A stretch of 49,397 bases of DNA from NCBI GenBank assembly GCA_027306925.1, contig DAHUXW010000042.1:1-49397 (forward strand), written 5' to 3'. The stretch comes from Acidimicrobiaceae bacterium. GTDB lineage: Bacteria; Actinomycetota; Acidimicrobiia; Acidimicrobiales; Bog-793. The position numbers and the translations under genes are program-made. Positions 17,033 through 25,336 of this stretch are shown in pieces (the stretch's first letter is position 1; every line of letters begins with the position of its first letter). The notes under the pieces were generated by a model. The model searched no databases, was not told where the DNA came from, and saw only the letters and a program-made list of their open reading frames with translations.

Positions 17033-17056
17033 GGCCGGGTTCTCACGAGTGTGCGC

Positions 17057-18019
17057 TCACGCGCCGCGCGGCGCGATGAAGTACGCGGCCGTCACGGCGA
17101 GCAGGCCGAGCAGGAACGACCCGGCGAGAAGCTCCGGCACTCGGAACATCCGGACCTTCGCGACGAACACCTCGCCGGCCGCGAGCGCTCCCGCGAGCAG
17201 TGCGGTCTTCGCGGCGATCGCGCCGACGCCGACGACGAGCCCCGCGGCGCCCGCGTGCGCGCCGGCGATACCGATCGGGAGGTAGAGGTTCGCGAGCAGC
17301 CCGACGAGCACGGCGAGCCGCATCGACGCGCCCCATTCGACGAGTGCGAGGCGATGCCCGGAGTACTCGAGGACCATCGCCTCGTGGACCATCGTGAGCT
17401 CGAGGTGCGTCGCGGGGTTGTCGATCGGGAGCCTGCCGGTCTCGGCCGCGATGACGACGACCAGCGCGGCAAACGCGAGGGCGCCGGCCGGCGTGAGCAC
17501 GTCGCCCGGCCGGTGCGCGGTTGCGGTGACGATCGCCGCCAGGTTCGAGGAGTTCGCCCGGATCGATAGCGCGAACACCGCGACGAGGATTGCCGGCTCC
17601 ACGAGCGCCGCGATCGTCGTCTCGCGGCTCGCACCCATCCCACCGAACGGCGTGCCGGTGTCGAGTGCCGCGAGGATCAGCGCGACGGTCGCGATCAGCA
17701 GTAGCCCGACGACGACGAACAGGTCCCCGACGCCGTCCATCGGCGACGCGACGGTCACGGTCGGAACGGTCGCGGCGACGACGAGCATCGTCGCCGCGAT
17801 GAACGCGGGCGCCGTCGCGAACACGACCGTGCTCCCCTCGGGAACGATCGACTGCTTGCGGGCGAGCTTGCGAAGGTCGCGGTAGGGCTGGAGCACGCCG
17901 GAGCCGATCCGGCCCTCGAGGAGCGCGCGGACCTGGCGCATCCAGCCGACGAGCAGCGGGGCGCCGGCTCCGACCGCGGCGACTTGCACGGCCGCGCCGG
18001 CGACTCCGGCTCCCGTCAC
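17057..18019 (-). CDS. NuoH/HyfC-like membrane subunit of Ehr complex (320 aa)
   Basis: Links the peripheral arm to the ion-pumping arm. About eight helices. Conserved NuoH-family signatures: GGMGASRETTIAALVEPAIL in the middle, and ETGRLPIDNPATHLELTMVH, whose Glu/Asp-rich loop lines the quinone-site entrance in complex I. MVLEYSGHRLALVEWG follows, as in HyfC. Starts at a GTG overlapping the previous stop by 4 nt; the longer frame to 18343 is antisense noise. Length matches HyfC (about 315). Confidence 0.92.
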   Translation of the reverse strand: MTGAGVAGAAVQVAAVGAGAPLLVGWMRQVRALLEGRIGSGVLQPYRDLRKLARKQSIVPEGSTVVFATAPAFIAATMLVVAATVPTVTVASPMDGVGDLFVVVGLLLIATVALILAALDTGTPFGGMGASRETTIAALVEPAILVAVFALSIRANSSNLAAIVTATAHRPGDVLTPAGALAFAALVVVIAAETGRLPIDNPATHLELTMVHEAMVLEYSGHRLALVEWGASMRLAVLVGLLANLYLPIGIAGAHAGAAGLVVGVGAIAAKTALLAGALAAGEVFVAKVRMFRVPELLAGSFLLGLLAVTAAYFIAPRGA

Positions 18020-20061
18020 CGCGCGACCGCGATCACGACGATCACCGCCAGCGCTCCGAACGCGAGGTACCGGTTCACGCTCCCGTTGTGCGCCCTTCGG
18101 ACCCACGACGCCCACGTCGCGACCGCGCCGAGCACCGGGCGGTAGCAGCGCGCCTCCACCACGTCGACGATCCGCGAGCGGTAGCGGACCCGGTCGACGA
18201 GGTAGCGGGACTCCTCGACGTGGCTGACCTCGACGTCGACGTCCGGGCGGAGCACGTCGTCGAACACCCGCTGGAGCGGCTCCGCGAACGACGTCGCCGT
18301 GTACTGCATACGCGCCGTGAGGGGCCCTCCGCCGCCCGCCCACAGCGCAGCGCGCCGGTCAGCGGGGCGCCGTGACCGGCCTGCTCGCGCGACCGCGGCG
18401 ACGAGCGCGAGCGCGGCGGCGGCGACCGCGACGGCGACGGCGATCAGACCGGGCGAGATCGAGCCGGCGATGCCCGGCAGCCGGAGCAGGAGACCGAGAT
18501 GCGGCGGCGCGCCGAAGCTCGACCCGGTGTCGAGCAGCACGCGGCGAAGCCCGGGGGCGAGGACCCCGGGCGCGACCGCGAGCACCGTACAGGCGGCGGC
18601 GACGACGGCCATCGGAGCGAGCATCGCCGCAGGGGATTCACGTGCGTCGAACGCAGCAGTGGACCGGGGGCGCGCGAGGAACCCGATCCCGAACGCCTTC
18701 GTCATCGCGGCGACGCCGAGGCCGGTGGTGAGCGCCACGACGCCGACGGCGACGGGCATGACGAGCGCGAGGAGCGTGCCGGAGCTGGGCCGGGAGTGGA
18801 TGAGGCTCTGGACGAGCAGCCACTCGCTCACGAACCCCGCGCCGAGCGGGAGACCTGCGGCGCCGAGTGCCGCGACCGAGAAGGCCCCGGTCGTCGCGGG
18901 CATGCGTCTCGCGAGGCCCCCGAGCAGGTCGAGGTCGCGGAGCCCGGTCGCGAACAGCACGGAGCCGGCCGCCATGAACGCGAGCGACTTGAACGCCGCG
19001 TGCGCGACGACGTGCAGGAGCGCAGCGGTGAGCGCGATCGTCGCGAGGGAGCGCTCGCCGTAGCCGGCGAGCAGCATCGCGGCGCCGAGCGCGAGGGTGA
19101 CGAGCCCCATGTTCTCGGTCGTCGAGTACGCGAGGAGCCGCTTCAGGTCGGTGCTCACCGACGACTGCAGCACGCCGTAGAGGGCGGACGCCGCGCCGGT
19201 CGCGACGAGGACGATCGCCCACCACCTCGGTCCCGGCCCGAGGACTTCGATGTCGATCCGGACGATGCCGTAGACGCCCATCGCGACCATCGCCGCGCTC
19301 ATGAGCGCGGACACCGGGCTCGGCGCCTCGGGGTGCGCGCGGGGCAGCCAGACGTGGAGCGGCACGAGGCCCGCCTTCGCCCCGAATCCGACGAACGTGA
19401 GGACGAAGACCGCGTCGCGGCTCGCGGACGACGCCGACGCGGCTCGACTCGTGAGCGCGACGAGCCCGTCGGCGCGTCCCGACGCGGCGAGCACGACGAG
19501 GCCGACGAGGACCGCGGCGAAGCCGAGATGGGTCATCACCGCGTACCACCGCGCGGCGTCGCGCACCGCGGGCCGGTCGTGGTCGGCGAGGATCGCGACG
19601 AGGGAGGCGACCGCCATGAGCTCCCAGGTCGCGAGGAACGTGGAGACCGAGCCCGCGAGCGGGACGAGCAGCATCGTCGCGACGAACGCGGGGACCGCTG
19701 CGAGCTGCAGCGGGCTGCTACGGCCGTGACGTCCGTAGCCGATGCCGTAGACGCCGGCTGCGGCGGCGACGAGACCGACGACGACCATGAACGCCCCACC
19801 GGTCGCGCCGGCGGCGAGCGTTACGCCCGCGAGCGGTCCGAGCGACCCGACGTGGATCGGCCCGATGCCCCGAACGACCGCGACGACGCCGGTCGCCGCG
19901 CCCGCCGCGCCCAGAGCGGTGGTCGTGACGCCCGCGATCGCCACCGCACCCGGCGCACGCTCGGCGCGGCCGTCCGGCGCGCCCGTCGCGGGACTGTCGC
20001 CGTCCGCGGGTGGCGCGGGACCGACGGGTCGGGCGACGTCCCCGTGCGCGACCCCGGTCAT
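18016..20061 (-). CDS. HyfB-like (NuoL/M-type) antiporter subunit of Ehr complex (681 aa)
   Basis: The largest pump subunit. After a hydrophilic N-terminus (about 40 residues, Pro/Ala/Asp-rich) come about 14-16 helices with the family's key residues: Glu in LATWELMAVASLVA, Lys in GFGAKAGLVPLHVWLPRAHP, the EAPSPVSALMS broken helix, Lys in DLKRLLAYSTTENMG, Lys in AHAAFKSLAFMAAG. The C-terminal 130 residues form a charged amphipathic stretch ending in a last helix (NGSVNRYLAFGALAVIVVI). Both ends overlap neighbours by 4 nt. Length matches hydrogenase-4 component B (about 670). Confidence 0.92.
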   Translation of the reverse strand: MTGVAHGDVARPVGPAPPADGDSPATGAPDGRAERAPGAVAIAGVTTTALGAAGAATGVVAVVRGIGPIHVGSLGPLAGVTLAAGATGGAFMVVVGLVAAAAGVYGIGYGRHGRSSPLQLAAVPAFVATMLLVPLAGSVSTFLATWELMAVASLVAILADHDRPAVRDAARWYAVMTHLGFAAVLVGLVVLAASGRADGLVALTSRAASASSASRDAVFVLTFVGFGAKAGLVPLHVWLPRAHPEAPSPVSALMSAAMVAMGVYGIVRIDIEVLGPGPRWWAIVLVATGAASALYGVLQSSVSTDLKRLLAYSTTENMGLVTLALGAAMLLAGYGERSLATIALTAALLHVVAHAAFKSLAFMAAGSVLFATGLRDLDLLGGLARRMPATTGAFSVAALGAAGLPLGAGFVSEWLLVQSLIHSRPSSGTLLALVMPVAVGVVALTTGLGVAAMTKAFGIGFLARPRSTAAFDARESPAAMLAPMAVVAAACTVLAVAPGVLAPGLRRVLLDTGSSFGAPPHLGLLLRLPGIAGSISPGLIAVAVAVAAAALALVAAVARAGRSRRPADRRAALWAGGGGPLTARMQYTATSFAEPLQRVFDDVLRPDVDVEVSHVEESRYLVDRVRYRSRIVDVVEARCYRPVLGAVATWASWVRRAHNGSVNRYLAFGALAVIVVIAVAR

Positions 20062-20534
20062 CGACCGGTCACGCTCCGCAGGCCGGCGATGATCTCCGCC
20101 GGGTGCGGGGGGCAGCCACGCACCTCGACGTCCGGTGGCACGACCGAGCTCACCGGCCCCACCACTCCGTACGCGCCGGAGAACACGCCACCGTCGCACG
20201 CGCAGTCGCCTACGGCGACGACGGCTCGCGGCTCGGGCGTCGCGTCGACCGTCGTGCGCAGCGCGTCCGCGAGGTTGCGCGTCACGACGCCGGTCACGAG
20301 GAGCGCGTCGGCGTGACGCGGGGAGGCGACGAGGCGGATGCCGTAGCGCTCTGCGTCGTAGACGGGGGAGAAGCAGCCCGTGAGCTCGATCTCGCACCCG
20401 TTGCACGAGCCGGCATCGACGTGGCGCACGTGGAGGGACGTCCGTGAGCCGACGTCGAGCGCAACCCGCGTCGGCGGCTCCGGCGCGTGCTCTGCGATCC
20501 GACCGAGGCGGAGGATCGTGCTCATCAGGCCCAT
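20058..20534 (-). CDS. NuoB/HyfI-like FeS small subunit of Ehr complex (158 aa)
   Basis: Peripheral-arm subunit that holds the terminal 4Fe-4S cluster (N2 in complex I, proximal in hydrogenases). The four ligands are all there: Cys44 and Cys47 (GSCNGCEIEL), Cys111 (GDCACDGG) and Cys141 (RGCPPHP). Thus electron delivery is kept although the partner large subunit has lost its NiFe cysteines. Start 20534 is chosen for AGGAG 5 nt upstream; ATG at 20525 is an alternative. First gene of the operon; its TGA overlaps the ATG of the HyfB-like gene. Confidence 0.92.
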   Translation of the reverse strand: MGLMSTILRLGRIAEHAPEPPTRVALDVGSRTSLHVRHVDAGSCNGCEIELTGCFSPVYDAERYGIRLVASPRHADALLVTGVVTRNLADALRTTVDATPEPRAVVAVGDCACDGGVFSGAYGVVGPVSSVVPPDVEVRGCPPHPAEIIAGLRSVTGR

Positions 20535-20604
20535 CGGCGCTCCTGGTGCGGCGCTCAGGCCGGGTCGAGCGGGTCCACGGTCACGACGAGCGCGGGCCGT
20601 GACG

Positions 20605-20632
20605 AGTTGATAGTTCAATGACTTGATAAGAA
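20605..20632 (-). promoter_or_regulatory. AT-rich promoter/operator candidate before the Ehr operon
   Basis: An AT-rich island stands out from the GC-rich surroundings between the ArsR-like gene and the first operon gene. It holds TTGATA twice in the same orientation (20607-20612 and 20623-20628) and the dyad TTGA-TAGT-TCAA at 20607-20618. Position fits a promoter with an ArsR-type operator. No convincing -35/-10 pair can be fixed by eye. Confidence 0.4.
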
Positions 20633-20708
20633 TAGCGGATTGTCACACAGGGCGCCGCCACGGAGACTCCTCCGGCGGAGCGGACGGTTCCGGCGAGCTG
20701 GGGGAGCG

Positions 20709-21062
20709 TCAGCGCTTCGTCGCGACCGGAGCCGGCGGCTCGCTCTCGAGCTCCGCGAGCATCTCGGCCGACGCCGTGAGCGACGAGGTGAGGATCCGCT
20801 TCGCGACCGCGAGCAGCTCGGAGATCTCGGCGTTCGCCATCGAGTAGAAGACGCTCGACCCCTCCTTGCGGGTCTGCACGAGGTTCGCCCGGCGCAAGAT
20901 CGCGAGCTGCTGGGACAGATGCGACGCCTCGATCCCGACCTCGGGGACGAGCTGGCCCACCGACTGCTCGCCCTCGCTCAGCAGCTCGAGCACGCGGATC
21001 CGCGCCGGATGCCCGAGCGTCTTGAAGAACTCGGCCTTCAGCTGGTAGATGGGCACGGTCAC
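20709..21062 (-). CDS. ArsR/SmtB-family transcriptional regulator (117 aa)
   Basis: Dimeric winged-helix repressor type. Residues 9-90 carry the fold: FFKTLGHPARIRVLELL, then the recognition helix region VGIEASHLSQQLAILRRANL, and a wing KEGSSVFYSM. No CxC metal motif of ArsR or cysteine pair is present; the protein has no cysteine at all, so a metal thiolate sensor is unlikely; another ligand or redox-independent signal is implied. It is encoded 174 bp upstream of the Ehr operon on the same strand with the AT-rich dyad between, so it may control that operon and itself. Confidence 0.88.
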   Translation of the reverse strand: MTVPIYQLKAEFFKTLGHPARIRVLELLSEGEQSVGQLVPEVGIEASHLSQQLAILRRANLVQTRKEGSSVFYSMANAEISELLAVAKRILTSSLTASAEMLAELESEPPAPVATKR

Positions 21063-21163
21063 GGCGGGCTCTCCACTTCCTCGAGCGGCCGCGCGGCGAG
21101 GGGCAGCGAGACCGCAGCCGAGCCTATCCGCAGATTCCGTAGATTTATCATCTCGTCATATTC

Positions 21164-21184
21164 GCACCGCGCACCGCGCACCGC
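21164..21184. repeat. GCACCGC heptamer repeat, three copies
   Basis: Three perfect tandem copies of GCACCGC lie about 100 bp before the ArsR-like start, next to an AT-rich stretch (about 21133-21162) that may hold its promoter. Confidence 0.8.
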
Positions 21185-21270
21185 GCCCGTGCGCGGCACG
21201 CGGCCGACGAGCGCGGCGCCGAGCGCGCGGTCGCTCCCGCCGGCGTGGTTCGCCCGCGCGCGCCGTCGCG

Positions 21271-22107
21271 TCAGGCGTCGCGACGGACGAGCAACACTGC
21301 GCCGGCCACGAGCGCGGCGAGCGCGTACCCACACAGGAGCAGGAAGCCCGGCCACGGCGCGAACGAGCGGATACCCGGGTGGAGCGAGAGCATCGACTGG
21401 CCGATGTGGGCGGGAAGGAAGCGCTCGATGTCGATGCCGATCGACGACGGGAGCGCGGAGACGATGATCGGGAGCACGAGGAGGATCCCGATGAACGCGC
21501 TGATCGCGCCCGCGGTGTGCCGGATGATCGCCGCGAGCCCGAGTGCGAAGAGCCCGAGCGCGCACAGGTACAGACCGCTTCCCGCGACGGCGCGCAGCGC
21601 CCCGGGGCTCCCGATCGTCGTGTGGATCGCGGGCGCGCTGAGCAGGGACTGGCCGAGGAAGTACGCGACGAACGCGACCACCTCGGAGACCGCGAGGGCG
21701 ACCGCGCCGAAGACGGCCGCCTTTGCGACGAGCACGCGCGGGCGCCTCGGCGCGGCGGCGAACGTGGCCCGGATCGTCCCCGTCCCGTACTCGGCGCTCA
21801 TGACGAGCACGCCGAGGATCCCGATGCTGAACTGCCCGAAGAAGACCCCGATGAGACTCGTGCGCGTCGCGTCGAAGCCGACCTGGTTGCTCGCCGTCCA
21901 GTGCGCGCGCGTCTCGGCGGTCGCGAGCGCGCCGAGCCCGATGCCGAGCACGATCGTGATCGCGAGTGTCCACATCGTCGAGCGGACCGTGCGAAGCTTC
22001 GTCCACTCCGACGCGACGAGACCCCGCATCGCGTAGTGCCCCGAGAGAGAGGCCGGTCGTGGCGGCGCCGCACCCGGCGCGCCGGCGCGCACCTCGACCT
22101 CGCTCAT
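21271..22107 (-). CDS. ABC-2 type transporter permease (278 aa)
   Basis: Six predicted helices in the arrangement of exporter permeases that act with a separate ATPase: SEWTKLRTVRSTMWTLAIT before helix 1, MSAEYGTGTIRATFAA in the cytoplasmic coupling loop, typical of actinobacterial lantibiotic/multidrug ABC-2 permeases. The start at 22107 overlaps the ATPase stop by 4 nt, so both are one operon. Substrate unknown. Confidence 0.9.
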   Translation of the reverse strand: MSEVEVRAGAPGAAPPRPASLSGHYAMRGLVASEWTKLRTVRSTMWTLAITIVLGIGLGALATAETRAHWTASNQVGFDATRTSLIGVFFGQFSIGILGVLVMSAEYGTGTIRATFAAAPRRPRVLVAKAAVFGAVALAVSEVVAFVAYFLGQSLLSAPAIHTTIGSPGALRAVAGSGLYLCALGLFALGLAAIIRHTAGAISAFIGILLVLPIIVSALPSSIGIDIERFLPAHIGQSMLSLHPGIRSFAPWPGFLLLCGYALAALVAGAVLLVRRDA

Positions 22108-23045
22108 CCGCCGCCGCTCCCCGCTCGTGCCGCAGGCGGAGTGACGTCCCCGTGGTACTCGACGCTGTCCTCGGTGAGCTCCATGAACGCCTCTTCGAGC
22201 GAGGCGGACTGCGGGGAGAGCTCGTGGAGCGTGACCGGGATGCGCGCCGCGAGCTCGCCGATCGCGGTCGCGTCCGGACCTCGCACCGAGAGCGAGCCGT
22301 CGTCCTCGGACACGGTCGTCGCCCCGTCGCGCTCGAGCGCGTCGCGCAGTGCCGCGATCCCCGGCGAGCGGACGCGCACGAACCGCTGTGAGCTCTGCGA
22401 GATCAGCTCCTCGGTGGAGACCTGGGCGATCAACCGGCCCTTGCCGATGATCACGACCTCGTCGGCCGTGAGGGCCATCTCGCTCATGAGGTGGCTCGAG
22501 ACGAACACGGTGCGGCCCTCGCGGGCGAGGCCCTTCAACAGGTTGCGCACCCAGCGGATGCCGTCGGGGTCGAGCCCGTTCACCGGCTCGTCGAACAACA
22601 GCACCCCGGGGTCGCCGAGCAGGGCGGCCGCGATGCCGAGCCGCTGGCCCATCCCGAGCGAGTACTTGCCGACGCGCTGGCCCGCGACCGAGGTGAGCCC
22701 GACGATCTCGAGCACCTCGTCGACCCGTCGGCGGGCGATCGCGTTCGTCTGTGCGAGCATCCACAGGTGCGCGCGGGCGCTCCGACCCGGGTGGATCGCC
22801 CGCGCCTCGAGCAGCGCGCCGACTTCGTGGAGTGGCCACGGGAGGTCGTGGTAGGGGCGCCCGTTCACGGTCACCCGCCCCTCGTCCGGAGCGTCGAGTC
22901 CCATGACCATGCGCATGGTCGTCGACTTGCCCGAGCCGTTCGGGCCGAGGAAGCCGGTCACGACGCCCGGCCGGACGTCGAATGTGAGCTGGTGGACCGC
23001 GACCTTCGACCCGTAGCGTTTCGTCAGCCCGCGTCCTTCGATCAT
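22104..23045 (-). CDS. ABC transporter ATP-binding protein (313 aa)
   Basis: Exporter ATPase of the DrrA/bacitracin type. Walker A GPNGSGKST, signature YSLGMGQRL in place of LSGGQ (a common variant in this subfamily), Walker B VLLFDEPVNGLD, switch His in VSSHLMSE. A C-terminal domain of about 90 residues follows, as in DrrA-like ATPases. It partners with the permease it overlaps. It is divergently placed to the radical SAM gene with about 170 bp between; drug, lipid or peptide export are all possible. Confidence 0.92.
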   Translation of the reverse strand: MIEGRGLTKRYGSKVAVHQLTFDVRPGVVTGFLGPNGSGKSTTMRMVMGLDAPDEGRVTVNGRPYHDLPWPLHEVGALLEARAIHPGRSARAHLWMLAQTNAIARRRVDEVLEIVGLTSVAGQRVGKYSLGMGQRLGIAAALLGDPGVLLFDEPVNGLDPDGIRWVRNLLKGLAREGRTVFVSSHLMSEMALTADEVVIIGKGRLIAQVSTEELISQSSQRFVRVRSPGIAALRDALERDGATTVSEDDGSLSVRGPDATAIGELAARIPVTLHELSPQSASLEEAFMELTEDSVEYHGDVTPPAARAGSGGG

Positions 23046-23213
23046 CGGCGCGCTCCGGTCTCCAGGTGCTCGGCCACGGTGTCTCCTCCGGTCGCCTGAC
23101 AGGTTCCCACGCGCGGCCGCCGGTGCGCTGCTCGTCGGGTGGGAGCCCCGCGGCACGGGTCGTCGGGACTTCCGACTCTGGTGCGCGCGTCGCCTCGGAC
23201 CGAGACTCGCCCC

Positions 23214-24512
23214 GTGGACCACTCGCCGGCACTCGCTCCGGTCACTTCGACGGTGGACCGGGGCGGTGGTGCCGCGGGCGTGGCCGCGCACCCCTCCGGC
23301 TCGCGCGTCGACCGCCGCCGCTTCGACGACCGGCCGCTGCTCGTGTTCTGGGAGACCACGAAGGCGTGCGACCTCGTCTGCGTGCACTGCCGGGCGTCCG
23401 CGCAGCGCACGCCGGGGCCCGGCGAGCTCTCGAGCCCAGAGGCCCGCGCGCTCGTCGACGAGCTCGCCTCGATCGGGAGCCCGCGCCCGATCCTCGTGCT
23501 GACGGGCGGCGACTGCCTGAAGCGTCCGGACCTGCTCGACGTCGCGGCGCACGCGCAGCTGCGGCGGGTGCCGCTCGCGATCGCGCCGTCCGTGTCACCG
23601 CTCCTCGACGACGTCACGCTCGCCGCGCTGTACGCGCGCGGCGTGCGGACCGCGTCGCTGAGCCTCGACGGGGCGAGCGCTCGCGCCCACGAGCAGGTCC
23701 GCGGGATCCCGGGGCACTTCGTCGCGACGCTCGCCGCGATCGGCACGCTCCGGCGCAACGGGTTCAAGGTCCAGGTGAACACCACGGTGATGGCCTCGAA
23801 CCTCGAGGAGCTCGCCGACGTGGCCGTGCGCTGCCACGACGCCGGCGTCGACGTCTGGGAGGTGTTCTTCCTCGTCGCCACCGGGCGCGGGACGGACGTC
23901 GAGGCGACCAGCGCTGCGCAGAACGAGGACGTGTGCCACTTCCTCGTCGACGCCTCCCGCTACGGCTTCACGGTCCGGACCGTCGAGGCACCGTTCTTCC
24001 GCCGGGTGGCAGCGGAGCGCAGGGCGCAGAGCGCTCGAGCGGGCGACCGAAACCCGGCGGGCACGGGACCCCTCTACGCGCGGCTTCACGCCCGGCTCGA
24101 GCAGGCGCTCGGCCCGCCGGCGCTGCCTGTGCGGGCACCGAGTGCCGCGACGAGAGACGGCAAGGGCGTCGTGTTCGTCGCCGCGGACGGCGGCGTGCAC
24201 CCGTCCGGTTTCCTGCCGGTGCGAGTCGGCGACGTCCGCGACGGCGGCCTCGTCGCGGCGTATCGCGACGCCCCGTTGCTGCGATCGATCCGGAGCGGCG
24301 CGTTCGACGGCCCGTGCGGGCGGTGCGCGTACACGGACCTCTGCGGAGGATCCCGGGCGCGCGCGTTCGCGGCGTCGGGAGATCCGCTCGGCTCCGACCC
24401 CGGGTGCGTGCGGGTCGCGGCCTCGTTCGATTCCTCGCCGTCGCCGACCGACCCACGCCGGCCCGCGGCCGGCACGCCGACGCCGACCACGAGGTCGAAC
24501 GTGAGGGGCTAG
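23214..24512 (+). CDS. Radical SAM/SPASM-domain protein, NirJ/AhbD-like (TIGR04053-like, about 432 aa)
   Basis: Radical SAM enzyme: with the GTG at 23214, the cluster motif is C52-x3-C56-x2-C59 (CDLVCVHC) preceded by WETTKA; LTGGDCLKR follows as the SAM-binding GGE-like motif. The C-terminal SPASM-type cysteines are CGRCAYTDLCGG with SRARAFAASGDPL and DPGC. This ending is the one seen in haem-d1/alternative haem maturases and the related TIGR04053 group. No other haem genes are near, so substrate is unknown. The start is uncertain: GTG codons at 23139, 23214 and 23253 are in frame, and conserved sequence begins about 23325. Confidence 0.85.
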   Translation: MDHSPALAPVTSTVDRGGGAAGVAAHPSGSRVDRRRFDDRPLLVFWETTKACDLVCVHCRASAQRTPGPGELSSPEARALVDELASIGSPRPILVLTGGDCLKRPDLLDVAAHAQLRRVPLAIAPSVSPLLDDVTLAALYARGVRTASLSLDGASARAHEQVRGIPGHFVATLAAIGTLRRNGFKVQVNTTVMASNLEELADVAVRCHDAGVDVWEVFFLVATGRGTDVEATSAAQNEDVCHFLVDASRYGFTVRTVEAPFFRRVAAERRAQSARAGDRNPAGTGPLYARLHARLEQALGPPALPVRAPSAATRDGKGVVFVAADGGVHPSGFLPVRVGDVRDGGLVAAYRDAPLLRSIRSGAFDGPCGRCAYTDLCGGSRARAFAASGDPLGSDPGCVRVAASFDSSPSPTDPRRPAAGTPTPTTRSNVRG

Positions 24513-24554
24513 CGACCCCGGGCCCCAGTCGCCGCCCGACAGCCCGCCGCCGCG

Positions 24555-25109
24555 TCAGGTGCCGGTGTACGCGGAGGCGAACGGCGCCGCGAGGCAGCCG
24601 GGCGCCGACACGCGCAGGACGCCGTGGATCGCGCCGGTCGACGTCGACCCGGTCGTCACCGCGCCGGTGAGCGTGACCGTCACCGTGAGCGGCGCCTTGT
24701 CGGCGCTCCCGAGACGGCGCACGCGGCGGGCGACGTGCTCGGCGAACGCGAAGTTCCCGTGCTGGAGCTCGAGCACGACGCGGGGCAGGCCGACGTACGC
24801 GGCACCGTTCGCGCTGCCGTTGCGGTCGACGCAGTCCACGTAGACGACCGTGTCCTGGGGCTTGCCCGCGACGCCGCTGATGTAGTTGCTCGGGCCCGCG
24901 GCGATGACGCGCGGACCGGCTGCGACGAGGTGCATCCCACCTTGCGGATGGCCGTAGAAGTAGAAGCAGTAGGCGTGACCCACGGTGAGGATCGCGGGTG
25001 ACGCGGCTGCCGCGGCCGACAGCATGAGGAGGCTCGCGCCGGCCCCTCCCGCGGCGGCGAGCACGCGCCGGCGCCGTGACGCTCGAGTCGGTCGGTGGAA
25101 CGCGGTCAT
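24555..25109 (-). CDS. Secreted hypothetical protein (184 aa)
   Basis: Not assigned to a family. A basic N-terminus (RASRRRR) followed by a hydrophobic Ala-rich segment ending AAAAASPA looks like a Sec or possibly Tat signal peptide. The mature part is beta-rich with two widely spaced cysteines (one in YVDCVD, one near the C-terminus in APGCLAA) that could form a disulphide. The start at 25109 follows an AGGGGG stretch. It converges on the radical SAM gene with 42 bp between stops and is divergent to the GH26-like gene. Confidence 0.7.
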   Translation of the reverse strand: MTAFHRPTRASRRRRVLAAAGGAGASLLMLSAAAAASPAILTVGHAYCFYFYGHPQGGMHLVAAGPRVIAAGPSNYISGVAGKPQDTVVYVDCVDRNGSANGAAYVGLPRVVLELQHGNFAFAEHVARRVRRLGSADKAPLTVTVTLTGAVTTGSTSTGAIHGVLRVSAPGCLAAPFASAYTGT

Positions 25110-25336
25110 GGCCAGGGCCCCCTCGCTCGGCGCGCTCGAGCGCGACGGCCGCGATCGTACGCCAGGCGGGCGCCGCCGTCCTTGCGGCGCCGCCGGCGCA
25201 GGCGCGAGCACGCCCGCGCGCGTTGTCGAGTGAGCTCGAATAGCATCGGACAGACCGAGAATCGGTGTCCCGATGGGCAGCGAGGAGGCCGTGACCTGAG
25301 ACCGCACGGGTCGGAGCCGGCGACGGTGGTCCGGCG

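Noticed and set aside
13396-20534. Interpretation as a functional NiFe hydrogenase (Hyf/FHL)
   Set aside because: Both cysteine pairs for the NiFe centre are missing, and no maturation (hyp) or formate dehydrogenase genes are present.
13396-20534. Interpretation as a Mrp-type Na+/H+ antiporter operon
   Set aside because: The NuoB-, NuoH- and NuoCD-like subunits are absent from Mrp antiporters.
23046-23213. Possible RiPP precursor peptide between the ABC ATPase and the radical SAM gene
   Set aside because: No short frame with a ribosome binding site and a leader/core layout was found on either strand.
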